From positions 67,120,669-67,184,668 of the forward strand of contig NC_134397.1 in assembly GCF_050003625.1 (NCBI RefSeq): a DNA stretch of 64,000 nucleotides, read 5' to 3'. Position numbers and translations under genes: made by a program. This DNA is from Haematobia irritans. Lineage: Eukaryota > Arthropoda > Insecta > Diptera > Muscidae. This document shows positions 35,788 to 47,644 of the stretch, one piece after another (within the stretch, counting starts at the first letter, position 1; every line of letters starts with the position of its first letter). A model generated the notes under the pieces. The model made no database searches, was not told the DNA's origin, and worked only from the letters and a program-made list of their open reading frames with translations.

Positions 35788-37775
35788 ATACCCTTCACCA
35801 CTGCTGTGGTACAGGGTATAATAAGTTTGTGCATATGTATATAACGCCAAGAAGGAAAAGTCGGAGACCCATCGTTTAGAATACCGATCGTCTTAGAATT
35901 AAATTCTGAGTCGATTTAGCGATATCCGTCTGTCTGTCTGTCTGTTCGTCTGTCTGTCTGTCCGTTCATGTATTTTTGTGCGCAAAGTACAGGTCGCAGG
36001 TTAAGCCCGATCGTCTTCCAATTTGGCATAGTGTCGTTTTTTGGAACAAAGACAATCGCTATTGGTTTTGGAAAAAATCGGTTCAGATTTAGATATAGCT
36101 GTCATATATATTTATCCCCGATTTGGTCATGATTGGCGTGTTTATAAACCGATGTTCTTCAAATTCAGTACATCTGAATATTTTATGAGTCTCGAAAAAC
36201 TTTCAAAATATCAGCCAAATCGGTTCAGATTTAGATATAGCTCCCATATATATCGGCTCAGGTTTAGATATAGCTGTCATATATATTTATAACCTATCTG
36301 GTCAGAAATGACGTATATATCAATCGAACTTCTTTCAATTTCGTATAATCGAATATTTTGTGAGTCTCGTAAATGCAAAATATCATTCACAACAGTTCAG
36401 ATTCAGATATAGCTCTCATATATAGCTTTCGCCCGATTTACCCTCCTATGGCCTCAGAGGCCAATCTTTTATTCCGATTTACGTGAAATTTTGCACAGGG
36501 AGTAAAATTAACATTATAAATGTCCCCACCGAATTTGGTTGAAATCGGTTCATAGTTAGATATAGCTCCCATATATAGCTTTCTCCCGATTTACACTCCT
36601 ATGGCCCCAGAGGCCAAAGTTTTACCCCGAGTTACGTAAAATTTTGCACAGGGAGTAAAATTAATTTTATAAATTTGCACACCGAATTTGGTTAAAATCG
36701 CTTCAGATTTAGATATAGCTCCAATATATATATCTTTCGTCCGATTTACACTCCTATGACGCCAGAGGCCAAATGTTTACTCCGAGTTACGTGAAATTTT
36801 GCACAGGGAGTAGAATTAACATTATAAACATGCGTACCGAATTTAGTTGAAATTGGTTCGGTTTTAGATATAGCTCCCATATATATCTGTCGTCCGATTT
36901 ACAGATATGACCACCGTAGATCAAAATTTTCCTCCGATTTACTTAAAATTGTGTACAGGAAATGGAAATAACATTTGTACTATGTATGCCAAATTTAGTT
37001 GAAATTGGTTCATATTTTGATATAGCTGTCATATATATCTTTCGTCCGATACGAACTTATATGGCCCCAGAGGTCAAAATTTCACGCCAATTTACTTGAA
37101 GTTTTGTATAGAGAATAGGACTAACATTCTTACAACACATGCCAAATTTGGTTGAAATCGGTTCAGATTTAGATATAACTCCCATATATATCTTTCGCCC
37201 GATTTAGATTCATATGATCACGGAGGCCAAAGTCTCATTTCGAAAATTTTGAAGTTTTGCACTGAGCGTTCAATTAAAATTTTAGCAATGTGTGCCAAAT
37301 TTTATCAAAGTCGGCTCAGAATAAGACAAAGTCCCCATATATATGTTCTTCCGATTTTAGCAAATATGGCCAAAATACCCACATGTTCCTTGTAAAATCG
37401 TCACTGTTAAGTCGAAAACTCGCAAAAATGATTCAAATTTACCTATACTCTAATTAATATATGTCGACCTATAAATTATAAATGCAGATTAGCTAAATTT
37501 TATGCAATTTAAATATTTCCGATATTTTTTACTAACATTGTAGTCCGTCCCGGTCATCAACCAATTTAAATTTTGAGTCCAGACATTTTGTGAAAGTTTA
37601 AAAAATGTTGTCCCAATCGGTTCATATTTAAATATTTGTATATGGGAATATAAACCTTTATATAGTTCCTAACAAATTTAAAGATGTTAAGATGGTATCA
37701 AAAATATTGATATACATAGTGGTAAAGCGTATAATGTAGTCGGCCCCGCCCGACTTTAGACTTTCCTTACTTGTT
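35788..37775 (-). mobile_element. Family A element A4 inserted in C4
   Basis: Hairpin end TATACCCTTCACCACTGCTG at 35788, (GTCT)n at about 35930-35965, about eight diverged body units and a left end (GGCCCCGCCCGAC, TTACTTGTT) at 37775. C sequence reads through as CCTATTTAT | ACGGTCCTAAAATACC. Divergent units suggest an older subfamily than 4325-5557. Confidence 0.82.
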
Positions 37776-38572
37776 ACGGTCCTAAAATACCACAAGATTT
37801 CAAATTGGATAAAAACTATGGTTTCTATAAGCCCAAGAAATAAAATCGGGAGATCGGTCTATATTGAGGATATACCAAAACATGGACCGATTCCCACCAT
37901 TTTTGACACACCTCTTTATGGTTCTAAAATACCTCTAGATTTCCAATTTCAGAAGCCCAAGAAGTAAAATCGGAAGATAGGTCTATATGGGGGCTATACT
38001 AAAACATGGACCGATACTCCCCAACTCCCTCCGATACTCCCCTAAAATAACTCTAGTTTTCAAATTACAGGCAAATTGGATAAAAATTTATGGTTCCTAT
38101 AAACCCAAGAAGTAAAATCGGACTATATGGAGGCTATACCAATACATGAACCGATACTCACCATTTTTGGCACACCTCCTTATGTTCCCAAAAAAGCTAC
38201 AGATTTAAAATTTCAGGCAAATTGGATAAAAACTATGGTTTCTATAAGCCCAAGACCCCAAATCGGGAGGTCGGTTTATATGGGGACTATATCAAAACCT
38301 GGACCGATATAGCCCATCTTCGAACTTGACAAAGACGTGTCTGTGCAAAATTTCAGCACGATTGCTTCATTATTGAAGACTGCGGCGTGATTACAACAGA
38401 CGGACGGACAGACGAACAGACACACAGACGGACATGGTTATATCGTCTTGGAATTTCTCCCTGCTCAAGAATATATATACTTTATATAGTCGAAAATCGA
38501 TATTTCGATGTGTTGCAAACGGAATAATAAACTTATTATACCCCCATCACCATTCTATGGTGGTGGGTATAC

Positions 38573-38996
38573 AAATATTCCTACCATAGGATCCATTGAT
38601 TTACATTATAACTATGCCAAAATTTAGGTGGAATTAATGTCATAGCATTGAAAAACAAAAAAATATATTACAATTCTTGAAAACAACGATGAAAATTCCA
38701 TTATTATGGCGATAACGATATAGGTGGCCATGGTTTCTGTTACAAATTCCATTGACTCATTATGTATCGTGTACAGAGAAGTATGAAGAAATTTACATAG
38801 GGGAAATTTGCCCTAGGCTCAAATATTCATAATGAGCATCTGTACAGGAAACTGTTGGCATCTTAGCATGGATGTAGGAAGTGAGCAAACAAGTCTGCAC
38901 ATCATCAATGAAGGCGTGAGTAAATACCACGAGGGGCAAAGATGATTTTTACTTGGAGGAATTTTTTAAAGTTCTGAGAAATTTTTAAGGTAAAAT
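38573..38996. other. Low-copy sequence without gene
   Basis: No repeat family or open frame recognised. It ends in the left copy of a short target duplication (38987-38996). Confidence 0.5.
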
Positions 38997-39057
38997 GTGG
39001 TATCACAATGGACTGAATAGTCTAAGTGATACATCGGGCTGTCACCTAACCTAACCT
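38997..39057 (+). mobile_element. Tiny 5'-truncated non-LTR retrotransposon insertion
   Basis: About 60 bp reading ATCACAATGGACTGAATAG, TCTAAGTGATACATCGGG and CACCTAACCTAACCT, the 3' tail style seen in the RT/RNase H element at 57322-58905. It is flanked by AAGGTAAAAT at 38987-38996 and 39058-39067, a target duplication. Only the extreme 3' end was integrated. Confidence 0.75.
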
Positions 39058-39540
39058 AAGGTAAAATTGTGCCCTGATTATCATGTTAGCATAACAAATA
39101 GTGAATATACAATACTTCGATTTGTTAATTTGAAGCTAAAGCTCAAGATGAAAAACTAAGCGAAAAATGGGTAACTAATGTTCCACGAGACTATGGGATT
39201 ACTTTACCACGATGAATACTACCGTTATAGAAGAGAGGAAAAGTGATGGAAATCGAAATTGGTGAGATGATAATACTCTATTCACAGGTGCAATGTTTCG
39301 AATATTTTGGGGGCAAAAAAAAATTAATTGTTTTTTGCAATTAAATTCACATCTATGTTTATTAGAATTAAACAAATATTTGATGGAAATATGTCCACGA
39401 AATCAATAAAATTTATTGAAGGTATACTATATTTGTTATTACGTTTAGAATTATCCAAAATATTGGTCATCGTTCCCAAAAAAATATTTTAATTCATGCT
39501 TGCCGTTTAACGCTGAGCTGATCTGGCTTAATATAAACAA
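39058..39540. other. Low-copy AT-rich sequence without gene
   Basis: Right target duplication, then unremarkable sequence up to MITE E2. No open frame of note. Confidence 0.5.
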
Positions 39541-41122
39541 CCCAGCAAAAACGCTTCGCCAAAAAAGTAATGAAAAATGGTCTTTTTGATCCGGAAGTGG
39601 TGCAAAATTGACGCAGAAGCGATGAATTTAACATGGGATTGTCATAGGACGGAAGTCCTCCATTTCAACAGCCATTGCACTGAATTTGCATCACTTATTT
39701 AGGTGTGATCCGAATTCAATGTTTTGGATATAAATTAAAAATTCTGTGATACTTTGTCAAATAAATAATTTTTATAATTTTTTGTAATTTTTAATGGATT
39801 CTAACGCTTGTCTGAAACGTTTGACCTCAAATATTTTACAAAAATTCACAATTTTTTCAGATTGGATTTAGAATTTTTTTCAACAAAATTTAAGTATAGT
39901 ATAGTTTTACCTAATTTGAATTTTAAATGAATTTCCTAAATGAAGTAGCAATTAAAGTACTGAATTCGCCTATTAATTTAAATGCAACCATGAATTTGTA
40001 GATTATAAATGAAAACAAAAACCAGTATTTGTATTAATAAGTGGCAACATTTTCTTTCATTCCGTTTTTGAGCCGAGGTGACTTGGTAAAAAACCGTGGT
40101 ACATGCTTTCTTCTTTTCCTTTTGACATTCACCGTAAGCACATCATCCCATCTTATAAATGTAAGTTGAACTGGACATCCCTTTGGCTTATTCTTTTTTT
40201 TACACTGATGTTTGTGGTAAGGGTTACCACGTAAGTATTCTTTTCTCTACTGCGCCTTCTCTGGCAAGAGCCTAAGCTCATCATCATTCGTTTTTACACG
40301 GTGGTGTAACTGTTCATAGTGCTCGAACTTAAGTTCAGCACTTGGCCTGAAGCCAATAAAATTCTAACTTCTCGGGAATAGAACCTAAGTTCCAGATCTT
40401 ATCAGATTTTAATTCCTGTGGTAACTAGTCGAATATACAGTACCATTTTATGAATTCTTACTCTGTTTTTAACCTTTTTGAAACAAAACAAGTTTATACA
40501 GCCGTAAGTTCGGCCAGGCCGAATCTTATGTACCCTCCACCATGGGTTGCGTAGAAACTTCTACGAAAGACACAATCGAATTAATTGGGTTGTGGTATCT
40601 TAAAACTTCTTAACATCGTTTTCTAAATTGTGAGTTAGTCCATACGTGGTATATATTGGACAAAAAAGGTATGTATAGGTAAGTCTACAAATAATTACGA
40701 ATCGATATGGGCTTTTGCACGGTACGTAGAGATCCAGAATTGAAATATGGGGGTCGCTTATATGTGGGCTATATACAATTATGAACTTGATATAGACCAA
40801 TTTTTGTGTGATTGCACCCTCAAAAAAAATCGCTTCTTTAACATATGTTCCAAACATATTTTGCAGGAAGCACATATATTATTGGATACTGCCGAAACAT
40901 TAATATGTTTGTTTTATGTGAACATATGATATGTTTGGAAGCATTTTGAGCCCAAAAATATTATATGCTTGGAAGAATTTTTCCCAAAGACGATTGTGCT
41001 CATTCCCTAACATTATCGTAATTTTCACTTCCACGAAATTTTTAGTTCTTGGCACCTTTTTCTGTAATACAAATAATGTTGAAGAAATTATTCACTTTTA
41101 TAAATTTTTTAAATTTTACCTT

Positions 41123-41195
41123 TCGTCTGCACGGAGAATCGAACCGAGTACCATACTGTTTGTAAACCAACACACTATCCACTGGGCTACGTAGC
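41123..41195 (-). other. tRNA-like unit in G2 (minus strand)
   Basis: A box TAGCCCAGTGGATAGTG and B box GGTTCGATTCTCCG on the minus strand, as in G1. Confidence 0.6.
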
Positions 41196-41310
41196 TGTTA
41201 TGGTCACCAGCAGATAATTATCGTTATAAGTTACATTTATATAGCATAGTTTGCAGCGCCCACGAGCCCATGCAAACATAACATTATTTAACAGAAACAT
41301 ACATTTGTTT

Positions 41311-41381
41311 GCCACGTGGAGCAGTGGTTAGCATGTCTGCCTTGCATGCAAAGGGTCGTGGGTTCAATTCCTGGTCCGACC
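41311..41381 (+). other. tRNA-like unit in G2 (plus strand)
   Basis: GGAGCAGTGGTTAGCATG and GTGGGTTCAATTCCTGG, then after 8 bp a T run from 41387. The T-arm stem is slightly more mutated than in G1. Confidence 0.6.
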
Positions 41382-43728
41382 GAACATTTTTTTTGTTTTT
41401 TTTTTTTAATTTACACATTTATATTTATACTATATTAAATTTTTATAATGAAACTTCGAAATGTGGGTTATTAAAGATTTATAGTCAGTAACAGTGCTTG
41501 ATATAAACGAAATTGACTGATTTAAAATATTATTTTTTTTATTGCAAAAATAACAATTTTGTAACAAAAAAACTGTTTTTGGTACAAAACTTTAAAATTT
41601 GGAAGGAATTCAAAAACTCTAACAAAAGAAGAACGTGGAGTCGAGTATAAACATACATAAATAATTTTATAATATAAACATAAATTTCGTTAGGCGTGAA
41701 CAGTTTTTTACTAGCATTTAACACCGTCGCTCTAAAATGCCTTTTATTTTGCTTTAATAATTCATTTTAAAGAAAATAAACTTTTTAAATTGTTTTAGCT
41801 GCAAAACTCGAACTTAATGCCCGCTTTTATATTTGAAGATTTCCGTCAACTCCTCGTGGACTACTTATTAAAAAAGAGGAACTAAACTTTGTTTTTATAC
41901 ATTTTACTGCGTAATTTTTCACTATTTCCTCCTTATTTCATTTTACTGTCCCAACTCTAAAAAGAGTATAGTGCCCTTTTTGTTATTTTTATGAAGACCA
42001 CTGATTTCTTTTAACGAACCAAGAAAAAAATTGTGCCCATAATGCCAAAATGATAAACAAAACACATGTCGACACATACATAAAATGCTGCTCTCAAGGC
42101 GAAAACGTATGCTGTTTGTTTTTCAAATGTCTATTCTCTTGGTTCGGAATGTCCATTCTCTTTATTCAAATTAAATAATATTTAGACTTAAGCATATCAA
42201 ATTTTTGGCCTTATCATAAAACAGTTTTCCGAAACAACATGCAAGCGGTTTCACAGAAATTGTTCTCTTTTGATTCTTTCGGTGTGTTATGTTGATATCT
42301 TTCGTCAACTCTCCCGGTTTCCATCTCTATTTCTTTCTCTATACTCTCTCTCTGTCGCTTTGAATAAAATATCACAACATATGTATGTTTAGTCGAAATT
42401 TGTAAATTCATATATGTTGGCATTCACACATATGATTTTTATGAAACATTCATGCCCGAAACATAATATATTCTAACATATTAACATAGATGTCCCAAAC
42501 ATTTAGTGTTAGTTTAGGAACATTACATGTTTGTACTTAAATAAATTGTGTTAAAAATTGTGCCCGAAACACATTTTGTTTATATCGGAACATATGAAAA
42601 ACATATTTTTCTAAGAGTGTGGGGATCTATTTATCTGAGGGCTATATATGTTATAACTATAGACCGATATGGACCTAGTTAGGCATGGTTGTTAACGGCC
42701 ATATACTAGCGCAATATACCAAATGTCAACTGACTCGGACGAAATTTGCTCCTTCAAGTGGCTCCAAAACCAAATCTCGGGATCGGTTTATATGTGGGCT
42801 ATATATGATTATGGACTGATATGGACCACTTTTGGCATGGTTGTTAAATATCATGTACTAACATCACGTACCAAATTTCAACCGAATCGGATGAATTTTG
42901 CTCTTCCAAGGGGCTCCGGAGGTCAAATCTGGGGATCGGTTTATATGGGTGCTATATATAATTATGGACCGATTTCGACCAATTTTTGCATGGGTGTTTG
43001 AGGCCATATATTAACACCACATACCAAATTTCAACCGAATCGGTTCAATTTTGCTCTTCCACGAGGCTCCGGAGTTCAAATCTGGGGATCGGTTTATATG
43101 GGGGCTATATACAATTATGGACCGATGTGGACCAATTTTTGCATGGTTATTAGATACTATATACTAACACCATGTACCAAATTCCAGCCGGATCCGATGA
43201 AATTTGCTTCTCTTAGAGGCTCCGCAAGCCAAATCTGGGGATCAATTTATATGGGGGCTATATATAATTATGAACCGATGTGGACCAATTTTTGCGTGGT
43301 TGTTTGAGACCATATACCAACACCACGTAGCAAATTTCAGCCGGATCGGATGAAATTTGCTTCTCTTAGAGGCTCGGGAAGCCAAATCTGGGGATCGGTT
43401 TATATGGGGGCTATATATAATTATATGCCGATGTGGGCCAATTTTTGCATAGTTGTTAGAGACCATATACCAACACCATGTACCAAATTTCAGCCGGATC
43501 GGAGGAAATCTGCTTCTCTTAGAGGATCGGCAAGCCAAATTTGGGGGTCCGTTTATATGGGGGCTACACCTAAAAGTGGACCGATATGGCCTATTTGCAA
43601 TACCATCCGACCTACATCAATAACAACTACTTGTGCCAAGTTTCAAGTCGATAGCTTGTTTCGTTCGGAAGTCTGGAAGTGCTTTTAAAGTTGTGCCTTT
43701 GGAAGAACTTCCAAATTTTTTTGCTGGG

Positions 43729-44395
43729 ATATTGTAACAGAATATTCAATCGAAGTATTGTCAATCGTTAGCCAATATTTGTCCCAACTTATTTGAAACA
43801 TAAGCTTACCGCGACGGAAAAACGTCTCATCTTTTGACTCAATCCACTAATCGACCCGATTTTTGGCTTCCTCATAAAAACGATAATGCTAATCAGCCAG
43901 GTAATGGTCATAAAGTGTTAATCAGAAGGAGCAAAGTCTGGGTTAGGACTTCCCATATGAGTGTTTCCAAATATGTGTTTTTTATTTTGCGGATTCCGCA
44001 TATTGACATATTGAAAGTCAAAGAAAACTATGTTATTTACACTCCTTGCAAATGACACATATTGAATATGAAAGCTATGGAATGAGGTTATAATCACGCA
44101 TGATTTATTTGCGCATCCAATAAATAATCTTTTTACCAGAGAAATGTATCTTCTATGCGGAACAAATATCTCATTTTAATTTGCATTTTGATGACGTGAA
44201 ATTTTATTTTTTTTAGTGTAGTTATTATATTTCATATAAGTATATCGTAATGCGTCCATATTCATTTCCAGCATCCTGATTCACCTGTTTATCTTCATAT
44301 CCCTGTGCAGCTTTTGTTGAACGTCCACGGCAATGAAGCAAGAATAAATCTCATATTTCACAATGAAACAACAAATTACTGCTGTTTGTACAATT
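43729..44395. other. Unassigned sequence
   Basis: No gene called. A 73-codon frame at 43834-44055 has no recognisable domain. It may be an old transposon remnant, but I cannot place it. Confidence 0.4.
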
Positions 44396-44813
44396 TACAT
44401 ATATATGGGGGATTTGTCTAATTCTGAGCCGATTTTGATACAATTTGGCACACATTGCTAAAATTTTAATTGAACTCTCAGTGCAAAACTTCAAAATTTT
44501 CGAAATGAAACTTTGGCCTCCGTTGTCATATGAATCTAAAACGGGCGAAAGATATATATGGGAGTTATATCTAAATCTGAACCGATTTTAACCAAATTTT
44601 GCATGTGTAGCAAGAATGTTAGTCCAACTCTCTGTGCATAACTTCAAGTACATCGAAGTGACAGCTATATCTAAATCTGAACCGTTATAAACTAAATTTG
44701 CCATGGATAGTAAAAATTTTATTTCCATTCCCTGTGCAGAGATTGAAGTAAATCGGAGGAGAATTTTGATATCTGTAAATCGGACGACAGATATATATGG
44801 GAGCTATATCTAA
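44396..44813 (+). mobile_element. Family A body fragment
   Basis: Diverged A units (ATATATGGGGGATTTGTC, then ATCTAAATCTGAACCG units) without left end or hairpin. Stops at GAGCTATATCTAACTACATT. Confidence 0.7.
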
Positions 44814-44939
44814 CTACATTTACAATTTTTCGATAATGGGTTAATTTCACCATTTATTAAGTTTTTTGTCTCTCCTGTAAAATTTCAAAAATTTGACTTA
44901 ACACTTTTACACATAAAGCTAACGATATACTTTTTTAAA

Positions 44940-45545
44940 TTTTGAGGCTCATTTTCAGGTGATATGAACTACGGCCCCAGGAAAAGGCCCCGAATTGGAA
45001 ATGAGGCATCGCCCAAAATTTCGAGCCCTTTTTCGTTATGAATACAAACTTCATGAACGTCGCCCCGAATTGGAAATGAAGCATCGCCCAAAATTTGGAG
45101 CCCTTTTTTCTTTATGAATACAAACTTCATGAACGTGGGGCGCAATTTTATGAATGATGAGAATAAAGATGGACCAAAAAAAAAAAACAATTGGGCCCAT
45201 TTTTATTAAATAATTTTCAGTGTACGAAGATGAGCCCCAAAATTATGAAAGTGTGCCCCAAACATAAAAATTTTTCAAAATAATTATTAAAATTTTATAC
45301 GTCAAACTTTTGTTAGTGGGAAAAAATTAATGAAAAAGTTATTTTTCCAAAAAATTGCGCGAACTAATGCCCCAAATAAATTTGGGGGCCTATTTTCATT
45401 GGGAAATTATAGGGTTAAAAAGAAAAAATTCGTGTTGTTGTATCGCATATAATTATTGGGGTTCATTTTCATTAGAACAAATGGGGCTTATTTTCATGGG
45501 GCCCATGTTCATAGCGCCTCATTTTCATGACCCATATTCATAACG
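44940..45545. repeat. GGGGC motif cluster and 75-bp repeat
   Basis: Two imperfect 75-bp units at 44987-45061 and 45062-45137 (GCCCCGAATTGGAAATGA starts). Then 15-bp motifs of the form GGGGCYYATTTTCAT at 45384, 45458, 45483, 45498 and, with one change, 45514; two are directly adjacent. Related GCCCCAAA blocks occur at about 45231-45265 and 45369. No element ends were found and no gene is apparent. Confidence 0.75.
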
Positions 45546-46288
45546 CATTCAATGATACCCATTAAAAAGATAAAATGAATTAAGACTGAACGTTCTTAAC
45601 AAATAATTTTATAGCATAGAATTAAAAATGTATCGAAAAATTAATATCGATTTAAATTTTACAAATATTTTTCAATGTCTAAGACATTAAGGAGTCAATT
45701 TTTGAAACATCGTAATTACATCAATTTAAAAGGATTAGGAAAAGTAAAAAAAATATTTGAAGCTCTCATATTGTTTGAAAATTAAAGCTTGCTCATTTCT
45801 TCCATTTATATTGGTTTTACATGAATGGTTTAGTGATTCTCTTGCCCTCAACACCACAGACACACATACCCACACACACTTTGCTACTCACTCTCTAATA
45901 ATCGAATCTAAGAGTTTTGTTACTATGAAACGAATCTCATATAATCTCTATGGTGTCGAGCTGCGAACACATTTATAATTTATGGCTTTTTCGCCTTGCA
46001 AATGAAGGCTAACTAATATTCTCAGCAGTGATTGGAATTTTATTGAGACCTTGACAATGGACACCAATTTTTCATTTTGGGTATAACAAGAGAAGTCCTT
46101 GGTACATGAGCTTGGTCGATATTTGAAATTGTTTGAAAATTAAAATTTTATTATTTAAATGCTGTTAGGGAAAAATTCAAGAGGGAAATAACATTGTTGT
46201 TCGGTAATGTTCCACAGACACCAAATTATATTGGGTTTATAGTTTTTGAATCGATATAGACTGTTCGTCTGTTTGTTCGTAATATACT
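45546..46288. other. Low-copy AT-rich sequence without gene
   Basis: Short frames only; a (CA)n-like stretch near 45860-45880. Nothing recognised. Confidence 0.5.
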
Positions 46289-46370
46289 CCCAGCAAAAAA
46301 ACGTCATCAAAAAAGTAGTGAAATTGTTCTTTTTGGATGCGGAAGTGGTGCAAAATTGAAGTAGAATTCG
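46289..46370 (+). mobile_element. MITE E3, left-end fragment
   Basis: CCCAGCAAAAAAACGTCATC, then AGTAGTGAAA, TTCTTTTTGGAT and GCGGAAGTGGTGCAAAATTG as in E1 and E2; homology then stops. Confidence 0.65.
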
Positions 46371-47007
46371 CAATAACAGTGGCCAAAAATGGCACAATAA
46401 AAAGAAAATACGAATTGAACACGTTTATATTGGTTTTCTTTCTAATAGCTCTTTTTAGTTATTGGTCTATTTCTGTATATCGATGTTTCTTTCGTATTTC
46501 ACTTTATGTTTTGTTGTAGAGTAAAAAACGCCAAGGAAAAAGTAAAAACATTGTTAAAAATTGAATGAATTCTCAGTCACAAAAATTTTAAAATACTCAT
46601 TTTTGAAAATCAATGCATCAATTGTTATACAAACGAAACGAACTCTCAAAAATAGAGAAACCAAAATTGATTCGATTTCGAGTGAGTGGTGTTCTTTCGA
46701 ATAGGTTTTCGTTTGATATACAGAAACAGGGTATATTTCCTTCCACTCCAGAAAATTTCATCGTAAATCAATCTAGAATAACTTGGCACAGTAAATTGGT
46801 TTACATATTGATAATAAATTTTTTTGCATACTTTCAGAGGGTACACATCACCGCTTGAAAATAACATGGAAGGAGTTGGAAAACGTGCATAAAAATATTG
46901 CATAGTATTGGATAAGTAAACTCTATTATTTGTTAAGGCACATAATACATACATACGTATTTTGATCGAATTTGCGATACATTAAAGAAAACCTTCCTAA
47001 TCCGGAT
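46371..47007. other. AT-rich sequence without gene
   Basis: Overlapping short frames on both strands (46613-46858 plus, 46646-46954 minus) lack domains. Nothing else recognised. Confidence 0.5.
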
Positions 47008-47052
47008 AGATAACATATACGGCGGGAAGTTAGGCCAGGTTGAAGCTTATGT
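47008..47052 (+). mobile_element. Family B left-end scrap
   Basis: AACATATACGGCGGGAAG and GGCCAGGTTGAAGCTTATG, a mutated B left end joined directly to minus-strand A-like sequence. Confidence 0.55.
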
Positions 47053-47395
47053 AGCTCCCATATACACGCAAAAAAATAATTCTTTCCTCCCAAACGAAAT
47101 TTTAGACGAACAAAGTTCGTTTCTCATTTGCTTTTCGCTGTAAGGAAGTGTATTTGGAAGAAAAGTATATACTTTTTGTGATAAACGTTTATTCTTTTCC
47201 AGGATGTAAAAACAATTTCATAAAGACTAGCTCAAAAAAAAACATTATTTTCTTGCTAATTGCATTGTCCCTCACATCTTTCTCACATCCACGAGGATTT
47301 TTAGTTCTTAACACCTTTTCCTGTAATACCAACAATGTAGAAGAAATTATACGATTTTATAAATTTTAAAAATTTTTTTTACCTTTCGCCTGGAC

Positions 47396-47457
47396 GGAGA
47401 ATCGAACCGCGGACCATGCACATTGTAAGCCAACACACTAACCACTGAGCTATGTAC
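47396..47457 (-). other. tRNA-like unit in K (minus strand)
   Basis: The best of the set: A box TAGCTCAGTGGTTAGTGTG and B box GGTTCGATTCTCCG on the minus strand, with spacing close to a real tRNA. The anticodon region near CTTACAA suggests valine-like parentage. The acceptor stem is not convincing. Confidence 0.65.
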
Positions 47458-47572
47458 CTGTTATGGTCATCAATAGATAAATATCCATATAAGTTATATT
47501 TATATAGCATAGCTTGCGGCGCCCACGAACCGAATAAACAAAGTTTATTTAACAGAAACAAACATTTAGTTT

Positions 47573-47644
47573 GGCACCGTGGAGCAGTGGTAGCTACGTC
47601 CGACTCTCATGCCAAGGGTCGTGGGTTCGATCCCTGCTTCGGCC
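47573..47644 (+). other. tRNA-like unit in K (plus strand)
   Basis: GGAGCAGTGGTAGCTACGTC, CTCTCATG around the anticodon position and GGGTCGTGGGTTCGATCC resemble an elongator tRNA-Met (CAT). A T run begins at 47649, just past the unit's 3' end. Confidence 0.65.

Larger units (their letters stand above)
32250..38572 (+). mobile_element. Family C element C4, interrupted by G4 and A4
   Basis: Left end CATGTAGATACAATAGTAAG with GTTCGGTCGGGCC at 32250, directly abutting A3's hairpin end. Lead-in to 32739, C body at 35156-35787 and 37776-38330, a GACGGACAGACG tract near 38400 and a hairpin ending GGTGGGTATACAAA. The lead-in is longer than in C2 (extra block near 32350-32390). Confidence 0.8.
40815..42619 (+). 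mobile_element. G2: G-type element in B5, close copy of G1
   Basis: 1,805 bp flanked by TG/TG (40813-40814, 42620-42621); ends CACCCTCAAAAAAAATCGC and TTTTTCTAAGAGTG. Nearly collinear with G1 over its whole length, with few differences, so both moved recently from related sources. Same divergent tRNA-like pair and same subterminal motifs. Confidence 0.82.
40488..43672 (+). mobile_element. Family B element B5, carrying G2, hairpin end deleted
   Basis: Left end AACAAGTTTATACAGCCG with TTCGGCCAGGCCGAA, a G2 insertion at 40815, then body units (42900-43600) up to TTCGTTCGGAAGT. The microsatellite and hairpin are gone: sequence jumps to E2 at the shared hexamer GGAAGT. Confidence 0.82.
39541..43728 (+). 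mobile_element. MITE E2, interrupted by B5
   Basis: Starts CCCAGCAAAAACGCTTCGCC at 39541; the right end GGAAGTGCTTTTAAAGTTGTG...TTTTTTTGCTGGG is at 43675-43728. Homology to E1 covers 39541-39900 and about 40435-40487. About 530 bp between those (39900-40435) are absent from E1, so either E1 is a deletion form or another insertion sits here. Confidence 0.7.

Noticed and set aside
43834..44055. Possible transposase remnant
   Set aside because: Some wording recalls degraded mariner-type sequence, but no catalytic motif or ends could be found, so it is left unassigned.
46613..46954. Overlapping plus and minus frames of 81 and 102 codons
   Set aside because: Low-complexity AT-rich sequence with no domain and no splice context; chance frames.
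47573..47644. Functional tRNA-Met gene in K
   Set aside because: A and B boxes are good, but the acceptor stem does not pair well, the anticodon arm is irregular and the unit is repeated inside mobile elements. Called tRNA-derived instead.
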